DNA of 64,000 nt. Origin: an uncultured Alistipes sp. GTDB taxonomy: Bacteria > Bacteroidota > Bacteroidia > Bacteroidales > Rikenellaceae. Where the stretch lies: positions 56,107-120,106 of the forward strand of contig CALUMQ010000019.1 in NCBI GenBank assembly GCA_944321765.1. Direction: 5' to 3'. Made by a program: the position numbers and the translations under genes. Numbering within the stretch: position 1 is the stretch's first letter; each line of letters starts with the position of its first letter. Below, in pieces: positions 15,595-24,343 of the stretch. Below the pieces are notes generated by a model that saw only the letters and a list, made by a program, of their open reading frames with translations, was not told the DNA's origin and did not search any database.

Positions 15595-16242
15595 ATGATG
15601 GAGATTTGCAGGATCGCGGGAGTCAATCCCGATGATCGGGATGCCGTCGAGGCGGCGTTCGCGGGGATTGCTCCGCAGCCTATCGCCTGTTGCAACTGGG
15701 CGGCGGCCTATCCGTACGCTCCGCAGGTATCGTTCCGCATGTTCCATACGGGGGCGTGGCTGCTGGTGCGTTTCGAGGTTGCCGAGCGTTACACGATGGC
15801 GCAGGTCATCCGGGACAACGGCGAGGTGTGGACGGATTCGTGCGTCGAGTTGTTTCTTGCGCCCGACGCTTCGGGGTATTACAACTTCGAGGCTTCGTGT
15901 GCAGGACGTCTGCTGCTGGCCTACCGCCGCTCGCGTCATGAGAGTGAGAAAGCTTCATCTGAGGTGCTGGCGGCCGTCAAGCGCTACCCGTCGCTGCCCT
16001 TTGGCGAGACGTTCGGGGAGCGGGAGGGTGACAACCGCTGGACGCTGACGCTGGCCATCCCGCCGCGGGCGCTGTTCCGCCATGCGATTGACAGCTGGAG
16101 CGGTATGAAGGTGCGCATGAACCTCTACAAATGTGGAGACCGGCTCTCGCATCCGCATTTTCTGTCGTGGATGCCGATTCGTACGGATACTCCTGACTTC
16201 CATCGGCCGGAGTTCTTTGCCGAGGTGATGCTGGCCGAGTGA
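15595..16242 (+). CDS. CBM9-like carbohydrate-binding domain protein, no signal peptide
   Basis: A 215-residue protein starting 6 bases after the NahK-like gene. The sequence has the CBM9/DOMON-like beta-sandwich pattern: VSFRMFHTGAWLLVRFEVAE, VWTDSCVELFLAP, YYNFEASCAGRLLLAYR, and the closing WMPIRTDTPDFHRPEFF typical of Bacteroidetes 'carbohydrate-binding family 9-like' proteins. It lacks a signal peptide or lipobox, so it is probably cytoplasmic. Its role beside a sugar-1-kinase is unknown. Confidence 0.75.
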   Translation: MMEICRIAGVNPDDRDAVEAAFAGIAPQPIACCNWAAAYPYAPQVSFRMFHTGAWLLVRFEVAERYTMAQVIRDNGEVWTDSCVELFLAPDASGYYNFEASCAGRLLLAYRRSRHESEKASSEVLAAVKRYPSLPFGETFGEREGDNRWTLTLAIPPRALFRHAIDSWSGMKVRMNLYKCGDRLSHPHFLSWMPIRTDTPDFHRPEFFAEVMLAE

Positions 16243-16362
16243 TCGGCTGCGGCATGTGTCGAGCGTACGGCGTGCTGCCGCTTGTGTGAGGGTGCGGAAA
16301 GAGGAAGAGGTCCGGCGTTTCGACGCCTGAAAGAATTCAAAACAAACATAATACCATAAACC

Positions 16363-18312
16363 ATGAACAACAAGTATTCATTGCCCAAGGACGGCGGATT
16401 GATCGCCGAGTCGGCACCGCGAGACATCATTCACCGCTATGAGAAGATCCATACACGGGTCTATGAAAACGAGTATGCCGGCGTTCTGTATGTTGCCGAC
16501 ACCATCGTCAAGGCCATTGACAACTATAACAAACTGCACTGCTCGAACGGCGTGTACGAGGAGTCTCAGCCGTTCGTGCTGGGATTGACGACGGGACGTA
16601 CGCCGCTGGGGCTGTACCGGGAGTTGGTCAAACGTCATGAGGAGGGTCTGGTGAGCTTCCGCAACGTTGCGGTCTTCAGCCTCGACGAGTTCTATCCCAT
16701 CAAGGCTACCGAGCAGCAGAGCCGCAACTTCCGCATTCATGAGGAGTTTCTGAATCACATCGACATTCTTCCCGAGAATGTCCACATTCCCGACGGCACG
16801 GTTTCGGAGGATCGCATTTCGGAGTACTGTGCATCGTACGACCATGCCGTTCGCAAGATCGACCTGATGATCATCGGAGTAGGAGAGGACGGACAGATCG
16901 GTTTCAACGAGCCGGGGTCGTACGCCCGTTCGAAGACGCGCCTCGTGCAGCTCACCTACAACACGCGCAAGATCCAGTCGGGATCGTTCTTCGGTCTGGA
17001 GAACACGCCGAAGATGGCCATCACGATGGGTATCGACACCATCATGCGAGCCGACCGCATCATTCTGATGGCTTGGGGAGAGAACAAGTCTCCGATCATC
17101 CAGAAGGTTGTCGAGGGCGAGGTTACCAATCAGATTCCGGCCTCGAATCTTCAGAACCATCCGAACATCGAGGTCGTGATCGACGAAAACGCCGCGCAGC
17201 TGCTTACGCGTGAGCAGACTCCGTGGATGGTAGGTCCGTGCGAATGGACCCCGAAGTTTGTCCGCAAGGCGGTGGTATGGCTCTGCGGCGTGGTGAAGAA
17301 GCCGATTCTCAAACTCACCTACAAGGATTACATTGAGAACTCGCTGGGCGAGCTGCTCGAACAGGGACGCACGTTCGACCAGATCAACATCGACGTTTTC
17401 AACGACCTTCAGCACACGATCTCGGGCTGGCCGGGAGGCAAGCCCAATGCCGACGATTCGACGCGTCCCGTTTCGTCGACGCCGTTCCCCAAGCGGGTGG
17501 TGATCTTCTCGCCGCACCCGGACGATGACGTGATCTCGATGGGCGGTACGTTCATCCGCCTTGTGCAGCAGGGTCACGACGTGCATGTGGCCTACGAGAC
17601 TTCGGGCAACGTGGCCGTTCACGACGACGTCGTCCTGCAGAATATCGACACCGCTCGCCAGCTCGGTTACGGTGACCACTATGCGGAGGTTGAGAAGATC
17701 ATTGCCGGCAAGAAGAAGGGCGAGCCGGAGCCCCGGGCGCTGCTCGATATCAAGGGTTCGATCCGTCGAGCCGAGGCGCGTGCCGCCGTTCGGTCGTTCG
17801 GACTGAATCCCGATACCAACGCGCACTTCCTGAATCTGCCGTTCTACGAGACCGGCGGCATCAAGAAGGGGCAGCTGACCGAGAAGGACACGCAGATCAT
17901 CGTCGACCTGCTCCGGAAGGTGAAGCCGCACCAGATCTATGCTGCGGGAGACCTTGCCGATCCGCACGGAACGCATCGCACCTGCATGGAGGCTGTACTC
18001 AATGCGCTGGAGGTTGTCAAGGACGACGAGTGGATGAAGGATTGCCACCTGTGGCTCTACCGCGGGGCCTGGATGGAGTGGGATCTGGGCATGGTCGACA
18101 TGGCGGTGCCCCTGTCACCCGACGAACTGATCATGAAGCGCCACGCTATCTACCGGCACCTTTCGCAGAAGGACATCATGCCCTTCCCGGGCGATGATCC
18201 GCGGGAATTCTGGCAGCGTGCCGAGGAGCGTACGCAGAATACGGCCCGACTGTACGATCATCTCGGCATGGCCGAGTATCAGGCCATTGAGGTCTTTGTA
18301 AAAATGTTCTGA
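16363..18312 (+). CDS. Glucosamine-6-phosphate deaminase-like domain fused to a PIG-L/LmbE deacetylase-like domain
   Basis: A 649-residue two-domain protein. Residues 1-300 form a NagB-like Rossmann domain with [25 protein letters not shown] (Asp108) and [15 protein letters not shown] (Asp176, Glu183). The ring-opening histidine of canonical NagB (GHIAFNEP) is Gln178 here. Residues 378-640 form a PIG-L/LmbE zinc hydrolase with the metal motif [13 protein letters not shown] (His385, Asp387, Asp388) and later [13 protein letters not shown] enzymes deacetylate GlcNAc-containing compounds. The fusion could therefore deacetylate and then isomerise or deaminate one sugar. The Gln substitution means deaminase activity should not be assumed. 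The gene next door is a normal nagB. Confidence 0.88.
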   Translation: MNNKYSLPKDGGLIAESAPRDIIHRYEKIHTRVYENEYAGVLYVADTIVKAIDNYNKLHCSNGVYEESQPFVLGLTTGRTPLGLYRELVKRHEEGLVSFRNVAVFSLDEFYPIKATEQQSRNFRIHEEFLNHIDILPENVHIPDGTVSEDRISEYCASYDHAVRKIDLMIIGVGEDGQIGFNEPGSYARSKTRLVQLTYNTRKIQSGSFFGLENTPKMAITMGIDTIMRADRIILMAWGENKSPIIQKVVEGEVTNQIPASNLQNHPNIEVVIDENAAQLLTREQTPWMVGPCEWTPKFVRKAVVWLCGVVKKPILKLTYKDYIENSLGELLEQGRTFDQINIDVFNDLQHTISGWPGGKPNADDSTRPVSSTPFPKRVVIFSPHPDDDVISMGGTFIRLVQQGHDVHVAYETSGNVAVHDDVVLQNIDTARQLGYGDHYAEVEKIIAGKKKGEPEPRALLDIKGSIRRAEARAAVRSFGLNPDTNAHFLNLPFYETGGIKKGQLTEKDTQIIVDLLRKVKPHQIYAAGDLADPHGTHRTCMEAVLNALEVVKDDEWMKDCHLWLYRGAWMEWDLGMVDMAVPLSPDELIMKRHAIYRHLSQKDIMPFPGDDPREFWQRAEERTQNTARLYDHLGMAEYQAIEVFVKMF

Positions 18313-18331
18313 ACCAAAAACACCAAGTCCT

Positions 18332-19126
18332 ATGCGCTTAATCATCGAAAACACGTCGCTGCAGGTGGCTCAGTGGGCCGCGAACTACATCATCCAGCAG
18401 ATCAAGGCCAAGGAGCAGGTCACGAAGTCCCCCTTCGTGCTGGGGCTTCCGACAGGCTCCACGCCGCTGGAGACCTATAAGGAACTGATTCGCCGCCACA
18501 AGGCCGGCGAGGTGTCGTTCAAGAACGTCATCACGTTCAACATGGACGAATACGTGGGACTTCCGGAGAATCACCCCGAGAGCTACCACTCGTTCATGTG
18601 GAACAACTTCTTCAAGCATATCGACATCAACCCCGAGAACGTCAACATCCTGGACGGCAATGCCGAGGATCTCGTCAAGGAGTGCGCCGACTACGAGGTG
18701 CGCATTGTCGAGGCCGGGGGCATCGATCTGTTCATGGGTGGCGTGGGCGAAGACGGGCACATTGCCTTCAACGAGCCCTTCTCGTCGCTCAACTCGCGCA
18801 CGCGTCTCAAGACGCTGACGCAGGATACGATCCAGGTCAACGCGCGCTTCTTCGGCGGCGATACGACGCTTGTTCCGAAGACCGCCCTGACGGTGGGCGT
18901 CGGCACGGTACTTTCGGCGAAGAAGGTGCTGATCCTCGCTACGGGACACAAGAAGGCGCGCGCCGTTCGCCACGGCGTCGAGGGTTCGTACAATCACCAG
19001 TGGACGATCTCGGCCCTTCAGGTGCACCCCAACGGTATTCTGGTTTGTGACGACGCTGCCGCCGAGGAGCTTCGCGTGGCAACGTACCGTTACTTCAAGG
19101 ATATCGAGCGCGAGAACCTGATCTGA
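18332..19126 (+). CDS. nagB: Glucosamine-6-phosphate deaminase
   Basis: A 264-residue enzyme of canonical length. It converts glucosamine-6-phosphate to fructose-6-phosphate and ammonia in the cytoplasm. The active-site motifs are [36 protein letters not shown] (catalytic Asp) and [18 protein letters not shown] (Asp, ring-opening His and Glu all retained), plus the C-terminal [10 protein letters not shown]. It follows the fused NagB–PIG-L gene by 19 bases and ends the amino-sugar operon. Confidence 0.96.
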   Translation: MRLIIENTSLQVAQWAANYIIQQIKAKEQVTKSPFVLGLPTGSTPLETYKELIRRHKAGEVSFKNVITFNMDEYVGLPENHPESYHSFMWNNFFKHIDINPENVNILDGNAEDLVKECADYEVRIVEAGGIDLFMGGVGEDGHIAFNEPFSSLNSRTRLKTLTQDTIQVNARFFGGDTTLVPKTALTVGVGTVLSAKKVLILATGHKKARAVRHGVEGSYNHQWTISALQVHPNGILVCDDAAAEELRVATYRYFKDIERENLI

Positions 19127-19158
19127 CGCCCCAGGCGATCGCACCGCAGCCCGCCTGC

Positions 19159-19202
19159 AAAAAAGGAGACCGGCAACTGAAAGGTTGCCGGTCTCCTTTT
19201 TT
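19159..19202. terminator. Bidirectional terminator between nagB and asnB
   Basis: A perfect 19-base stem, AAAAAAGGAGACCGGCAAC (19159-19177) / GTTGCCGGTCTCCTTTTTT (19184-19202). It serves two convergent operons. Confidence 0.9.
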
Positions 19203-19234
19203 GCCTGTACGGGTTTCAGACCCGGGTTCATGAA

Positions 19235-20911
19235 TCAGATCTTGTGCGACAGATCGGTGTTGTGCACTCCGAGGACGGCCCGTCCCGAGGGATCGTTGCA
19301 GTTGGCAAAGGACTTGTCCCAGGCCAGGGCCTCGGCCGTGCTGCAGGCCACCGAGGGGATCGACGGTACACACTGTGCGGCAGTTTGCGAGGGGAAGTGC
19401 TCCTCGAAGATCGTGCGGTAGAAGTACTCCTCCTTGTTCTGCGGGGGATTGATCGGGAAGCGCTCGGCGGCGTGTTCCATCTCGCGGTCCGACACCGCTT
19501 CTGCGGTGATTCGCTTCAGCGTATCGATCCATCCATACCCCACGCCGTCGGAGAACTGCTCCTTCTGACGCCATACGATCTCTTTGGGAAGCATATCCTC
19601 GAACGCCTTGCGCAGCACCCACTTCTCGATGCGACCTTCTCCGGCCATCTTCGCCGCGGGGTTCATGCGCATGGCCACGTCGAGGAACTCCTTGTCGAGG
19701 AACGGCACACGCCCCTCGACTCCCCACGCTGCCAGCGACTTGTTGGCTCTCAGGCAGTCGTAGAGATGGAGCCGGCTGATCTTGCGCACGGTCTCTTCGT
19801 GGAAGGCCCTCGCATCGGGGGCCTTGTGGAAGTAGAGGTATCCCCCGAAGATTTCGTCGGCGCCCTCACCCGAGAGGACCATCTTGATACCCATCGACTT
19901 GATGACGCGAGCCAGCAGATACATCGGCGTCGAGGCGCGCACGGTGGTCACGTCGTAAGTTTCGATGTAGTAGATCACGTCGCGCAGGGCGTCCAACCCC
20001 TCCTGGATCGTGTAGTGTATCTCGTGGTGGACCGTGCCGATATACTCAGCGACCTTGCGGGCCGCGGCGAGGTCGGGCGATCCGGCCAGCCCGATGGCGA
20101 AGGAGTGCAGCTGGGGCCACCAGGCCTCCTCACGGCCGCCGCTTTCGACGCGCCGGTCGGCATACTTCTTGGCCACGGCCGAGATGATCGACGAATCGAG
20201 ACCTCCCGAGAGCAGCACGCCGTACGGTACGTCGGACATCAGTTGCCGTTTGACGGCGGCTTCGAGCGCTTCGCGCAGCGCGCCGATGTCAGCCGGATTG
20301 TCCTTCACGTTGTCGTACTCCTCCCAGTCGCGCTTGTACCACCGCACCATCTTGCCCTCCTTCGACGACCAGTAGTGTCCGGGGAGGAAGGGCTGGATTG
20401 TGGTGCAGACTCCTTCGAGCGCCTTCAGCTCGGAAGCCACGTAGAACTGCTCCTCGCGGTCCCAGCCGATGTAGAGGGGGATGACGCCGATCGGATCGCG
20501 GGCGATGAGGTATTCGTCGCGTTCGATGTCGTAGAGCGCAAAGGCGAAGATTCCGTTGATGCGTTCGAGCAGGGCGACACCCATCTTCTGGTAAAGGGGC
20601 AGGATCACTTCGCAGTCGGAGCCTGTCTGGAACGTGTATTCACCGGCCAGTTCGTCGCGAATCTCCTGGTGGTTGTATATCTCGCCGTTGACGGCCAGGA
20701 CGAGTTTTCCGTCACTGCTGTAGAGCGGCTGCCGACCCGACTGGGGATCGACGATCGAGAGGCGTTCGTGGGAGAGAATGGCCCGGTCTCCGCAGTATAT
20801 TCCCGACCAGTCGGGCCCGCGGTGCCGGATCTGCTTCGACATTCTCAACACCTGCGTGCGCAAAGCATCCGATGGCTGCCGGATGTCAAAAAGACCTACG
20901 AATCCACACAT
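19235..20911 (-). CDS. asnB: Glutamine-hydrolysing asparagine synthase
   Basis: A 558-residue AsnB. The N-terminal class II glutaminase domain starts MCGFVGLF (nucleophile Cys2) and includes HRGPDWSG and VNGEIYNHQEIR. The C-terminal synthetase domain has the PP-loop VLLSGGLDSSIISA, LSGEGADEIFGGY and VEGRVPFLDKEF. It makes asparagine from aspartate, glutamine and ATP. Its ATG is only 4 bases after the ilvC stop (TGA-TCGT-ATG), so it is the last gene of the branched-chain operon and should fall under the same leader control. Confidence 0.95.
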   Translation of the reverse strand: MCGFVGLFDIRQPSDALRTQVLRMSKQIRHRGPDWSGIYCGDRAILSHERLSIVDPQSGRQPLYSSDGKLVLAVNGEIYNHQEIRDELAGEYTFQTGSDCEVILPLYQKMGVALLERINGIFAFALYDIERDEYLIARDPIGVIPLYIGWDREEQFYVASELKALEGVCTTIQPFLPGHYWSSKEGKMVRWYKRDWEEYDNVKDNPADIGALREALEAAVKRQLMSDVPYGVLLSGGLDSSIISAVAKKYADRRVESGGREEAWWPQLHSFAIGLAGSPDLAAARKVAEYIGTVHHEIHYTIQEGLDALRDVIYYIETYDVTTVRASTPMYLLARVIKSMGIKMVLSGEGADEIFGGYLYFHKAPDARAFHEETVRKISRLHLYDCLRANKSLAAWGVEGRVPFLDKEFLDVAMRMNPAAKMAGEGRIEKWVLRKAFEDMLPKEIVWRQKEQFSDGVGYGWIDTLKRITAEAVSDREMEHAAERFPINPPQNKEEYFYRTIFEEHFPSQTAAQCVPSIPSVACSTAEALAWDKSFANCNDPSGRAVLGVHNTDLSHKI

Positions 20912-20915
20912 ACGA

Positions 20916-21962
20916 TCAGTTGTTTTCGGGTCTGAGTTTGCGAACGACGGCTCCGGCCTGCCACATTTCGCTTTCGCGCATCTCCTTGAGTTCGGCGTTC
21001 AGCTTCTCACGGTAGTCGGGCTTGCTGTTGGCGTCGATCGATATCTGCGCTTCGTTTCCGGAGCGAACGCTCTCGTAGAGCTCCTCGAAGACGGGCTTCG
21101 TGGCGTCGCGGAAGCGCTTCCACCAGTCGAGGGCGCCGCGCTGGGCCGTAGTCGAGCAGTTGGCATACATCCAATCCATGCCGTTCTCGGCGATCAGGGG
21201 CATGAGCGACTGGGTCAGCTCCTCGACGGTTTCGTTGAAGGCCTCCGAGGGGGTGTGTCCGTGCGCGCGCAACGTGTCGTACTGCGCCGCAAAGATACCT
21301 TGAATGGCCCCCATCAGCGTGCCGCGCTCACCCGTGAGGTCGGAATATACCTCACGCTGGAAGTCCGTCTCGAAGAGGTATCCGGATCCAACGCCGATAC
21401 CCAGGGCGATAACGCGCTCCATGGCATGGCCCGTGGCGTCCTGGAAGACGGCATAGCTGGAGTTCAGACCGCGGCCCTGGAGGAACATGCGTCGCAGGGA
21501 GGTACCCGAACCCTTGGGGGCGATCAGGATGACGTCGACATCGGCCGGGGGGATGATTCCCGTGCGTTCCTTGTAGGTAATGCCGAAGCCGTGCGAGAAG
21601 TAGAGGGCCTTTCCAGGGGTCAGGTGCTTCTTGATGGTGGGCCATACGGCGATCTGTCCGGCATCGGAGAGCAGGTACTGAATGATCGTACCACGCTCGG
21701 CGGCCTCTTCGATCTCGAAGAGCGTTTCGCCCGGCACCCATCCGTCGGCTACGGCCTTGTCCCAGCTTTTTGAACCCTTGCGCTGCCCGACGATCACGCG
21801 AAAGCCGTTGTCGCGCAGGTTGAGCGACTGTCCGGGGCCCTGTACGCCATACCCGATGACGGCGATGGTTTCGTCCTTGAGCACCTCACGGGCCTTATCC
21901 AACGGGAACTCTTCGCGGGTGACGACGTTCTCTTCGACGCCGCCGAAATTGATCTTTGCCAT
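20916..21962 (-). CDS. ilvC: Ketol-acid reductoisomerase
   Basis: A 348-residue enzyme of the valine/isoleucine pathway. It isomerises and reduces acetolactate or acetohydroxybutyrate with NAD(P)H and Mg2+. The N-terminal Rossmann loop AVIGYGVQGPGQSLNLRDNG and cofactor-selecting loop VIVGQRKGSKSWDKA are visible, then FSHGFGI, LIAPKGSGTSLRR and the all-helical knotted domain with ETDFQREVYSDLTGERG. The GPGQ variant of the glycine loop is seen in Bacteroidetes KARIs. It lies 19 bases after ilvN. Confidence 0.95.
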   Translation of the reverse strand: MAKINFGGVEENVVTREEFPLDKAREVLKDETIAVIGYGVQGPGQSLNLRDNGFRVIVGQRKGSKSWDKAVADGWVPGETLFEIEEAAERGTIIQYLLSDAGQIAVWPTIKKHLTPGKALYFSHGFGITYKERTGIIPPADVDVILIAPKGSGTSLRRMFLQGRGLNSSYAVFQDATGHAMERVIALGIGVGSGYLFETDFQREVYSDLTGERGTLMGAIQGIFAAQYDTLRAHGHTPSEAFNETVEELTQSLMPLIAENGMDWMYANCSTTAQRGALDWWKRFRDATKPVFEELYESVRSGNEAQISIDANSKPDYREKLNAELKEMRESEMWQAGAVVRKLRPENN

Positions 21963-21981
21963 AATGATAAAAATTTTGAGG

Positions 21982-22539
21982 TTAACTGATTTTCAGATCT
22001 GTATTGTTTTTGTCTTTTTCGCGTTGACAACGGCGTTCGAACTCCTCGAGGTATTCGTTGAGCAGTTCGCGTTCCGATTTGCTGACGGCGACCGTTCCGC
22101 TGCGCACGAACTGCTGCACGCCGTAGGGTTGGAGCAGTTCGAAGAGCGCCTGGGTTTCGGCCTTGTGGCCGGTTTTCTCGACCACGATGTAGTCGGGATC
22201 GATCTCCAGGATGCGGACGTTGTGGTCGCGGACGAGCCGCTCGACGTTCCGACTGCGGTTGACCTTGTAGAGAGCGATCTCCTGCTGCACGACCTGGTCG
22301 GCCGTGTACACAAAGGTGCGGAGCACATCGACGCGTTTTTCAATCTGCCGCACGAGCTGTTCGACGCGTTCGGGGGTTGTTTTCACGACGATCGTGAACT
22401 TGTGAATGCCGTGTATGGCCGACTCCGAGGTGGTAAGGCTCTCGATGTTGACGCTTCGGCAGGTGAAGACCGTGGTGATCTGGCTGAGGAGTCCGACCTT
22501 GTTTTCCGAAAATACGGTGATGATATATTCCTGTTCCAT
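21982..22539 (-). CDS. ilvN: Acetolactate synthase small (regulatory) subunit
   Basis: A 185-residue ACT-domain protein. The N-terminal ACT domain (YIITVFSENKVGLLSQITTVF, then VNIESLTTSES) binds valine for feedback inhibition in this family. The C-terminal half (VYKVNRSR-like segment, then IVVEKTGHKAETQALFELL) is the IlvH-type second domain. It lies 15 bases after ilvB and would form the holoenzyme with it. Confidence 0.94.
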   Translation of the reverse strand: MEQEYIITVFSENKVGLLSQITTVFTCRSVNIESLTTSESAIHGIHKFTIVVKTTPERVEQLVRQIEKRVDVLRTFVYTADQVVQQEIALYKVNRSRNVERLVRDHNVRILEIDPDYIVVEKTGHKAETQALFELLQPYGVQQFVRSGTVAVSKSERELLNEYLEEFERRCQREKDKNNTDLKIS

Positions 22540-22554
22540 GGTAGCTGCTGCGTG

Positions 22555-24282
22555 TTATTCGAAACGGATATCCGAAGCGGGGGCTCCGGCGGGCACCATC
22601 GGGAAGACGTTCTCCTCGTTCTCGACGCGTACCTCGAGCAGGAAGGCTCCGGGGGTCTCTTTCATCTCGGCGACGGCGTCGGCCAGCTCTTCGCGGCGCT
22701 CCACGCATCGGTATCCGATGCCGTTGGCGCGGGCTATGAGGCCGAAATCGGGATTCACCATCCGGGTGAACGAGTATCGGCTGTGATAGAAGAGCTCCTG
22801 CCACTGGCGGACCATCCCGAGGAAGGAGTTGTTGAGCAGAATGATCTTTACGGGGACCTGCGACTGATAAATGGTCGCCAGCTCCTGAATGGTCATCTGC
22901 AGACCGCCGTCCCCGACGAAGAGCACCACATCGCGCTCCGGGGCGCCGAGCTTGGCTCCGATGGCTGCAGGGAGACCGAATCCCATGGTTCCGAGGCCTC
23001 CGGAGGTGACGATGCTGCGCGTGCGGCGGAATCCGAAATAGCGGGCCGCAAACATCTGCTGCTGCCCGACGTCGGTGACCAGCACGGCATCGTTCCCGTA
23101 GGCGCGGGCCACCGCATCGACGGTTTCGCCCATCCGGATGTGCCCGCTTTCGGGATGAATGGCGCGGCGGATCACCGCGTCGTACTCCACCCGGTCGCAT
23201 TCGCGGAATTCGGCGATCCAGGCGTTATGGCTGCGGCGTTCGATGCGGCTGGTGATCAGGGGCAGGGTCTCGCGTACGTCGCCGGCTACGGGAACATCCG
23301 CCGGGATGATCTTTCCGATCTCCGCGGGGTCGATCTCCAGATGGATCACGCGGGCGTTCTCCGCGAAGTGGGCGGGGTCGCCCGTCACGCGGTCGTCGAA
23401 ACGCATGCCCACGGCCACGATCAGATCGCACTCGCGGTTTTTGATGTTCGGGCCGTAGTTTCCGTGCATGCCGAGCATGCCGACATATTGCGGCGCGTCG
23501 GTCGGCACGGCCGACAGCCCCAGCAGGGTCGACGCCACGGGCATGCCGCTCTTTTCGAGGAAATCCTTCAGTTCGGCCTCGGCATTTCCGAGCACGACAC
23601 CCTGTCCGACCATGACCAGCGGATGCTGTGCACGGTCGATCAGCCGCGCAGCCTCCTCGATGCAGGCCATGTCGGGATCCGGCACGGGGATGTAGCTGCG
23701 TATGGCGGTGACCTTTTTGTAGTGGAACGGCGCCATGCCGCACTGGGCATCCTTCGTGATGTCGACGACTACGGGTCCGGGACGTCCCGACCGGGCGATA
23801 TAGAAGGCCTTGGCAATGGCAGCCGGAATCTCTTCGGTGCGCTTCACCTGGCAGTTCCACTTCGTCACGGCCTGGGTGATCCCCACGAAATTGGTCTCCT
23901 GAAAGGCGTCCGTACCCAGCAGCGACGATCCCACCTGCCCGGTGACGAGCACCAGGGGCGTGGAGTCCATCAGCGCGTCGGCCAGTCCCGTGACGGTGTT
24001 CGTGGCTCCGGGGCCCGAGGTTACCAGACAGACTCCCACGCGTCCACTCACCCGGGCATACCCCTGGGCGGCATGTACGGCGCCCTGCTCGTGCCGCACG
24101 AGAATGTGCCTTATGCGGTCGCGGTAGTCGTACAACGCATCGTAAACGGGGATAATGGCTCCTCCGGGGTATCCGAAGAGGGTGTCGACACCTTCGATCA
24201 GAAACGATTCGATCAAGGCCTGCGACCCGCTCATGCAGGGCCCGGAGGCCTGTTGCTGAGCATCTGAAGTAGAGGTATTCAT
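22555..24282 (-). CDS. ilvB: Acetolactate synthase large (catalytic) subunit
   Basis: A 575-residue thiamine-diphosphate enzyme. It condenses pyruvate with pyruvate or 2-oxobutyrate. The N-terminal GYPGGAIIPVYDAL and catalytic Glu65 in LVRHEQGAVHAAQGYAR are present, as are the FAD/central-domain segments and the C-terminal TPP motif FVGDGGLQMTIQELATI followed by LLNNSFLGMVRQWQE. It follows ilvD after 61 bases and precedes its regulatory subunit. Confidence 0.96.
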   Translation of the reverse strand: MNTSTSDAQQQASGPCMSGSQALIESFLIEGVDTLFGYPGGAIIPVYDALYDYRDRIRHILVRHEQGAVHAAQGYARVSGRVGVCLVTSGPGATNTVTGLADALMDSTPLVLVTGQVGSSLLGTDAFQETNFVGITQAVTKWNCQVKRTEEIPAAIAKAFYIARSGRPGPVVVDITKDAQCGMAPFHYKKVTAIRSYIPVPDPDMACIEEAARLIDRAQHPLVMVGQGVVLGNAEAELKDFLEKSGMPVASTLLGLSAVPTDAPQYVGMLGMHGNYGPNIKNRECDLIVAVGMRFDDRVTGDPAHFAENARVIHLEIDPAEIGKIIPADVPVAGDVRETLPLITSRIERRSHNAWIAEFRECDRVEYDAVIRRAIHPESGHIRMGETVDAVARAYGNDAVLVTDVGQQQMFAARYFGFRRTRSIVTSGGLGTMGFGLPAAIGAKLGAPERDVVLFVGDGGLQMTIQELATIYQSQVPVKIILLNNSFLGMVRQWQELFYHSRYSFTRMVNPDFGLIARANGIGYRCVERREELADAVAEMKETPGAFLLEVRVENEENVFPMVPAGAPASDIRFE

Positions 24283-24343
24283 GACAGGGTAGCGTTAATT
24301 CTGTTTACGGTTTCTGAAACGGATCTTTGCGGCAGCGGTTCGG

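Noticed and set aside
21682-24267. 861-codon plus-strand frame opposite ilvN/ilvB
   Set aside because: Antisense shadow; both minus-strand genes match acetolactate synthase subunits with all catalytic motifs.
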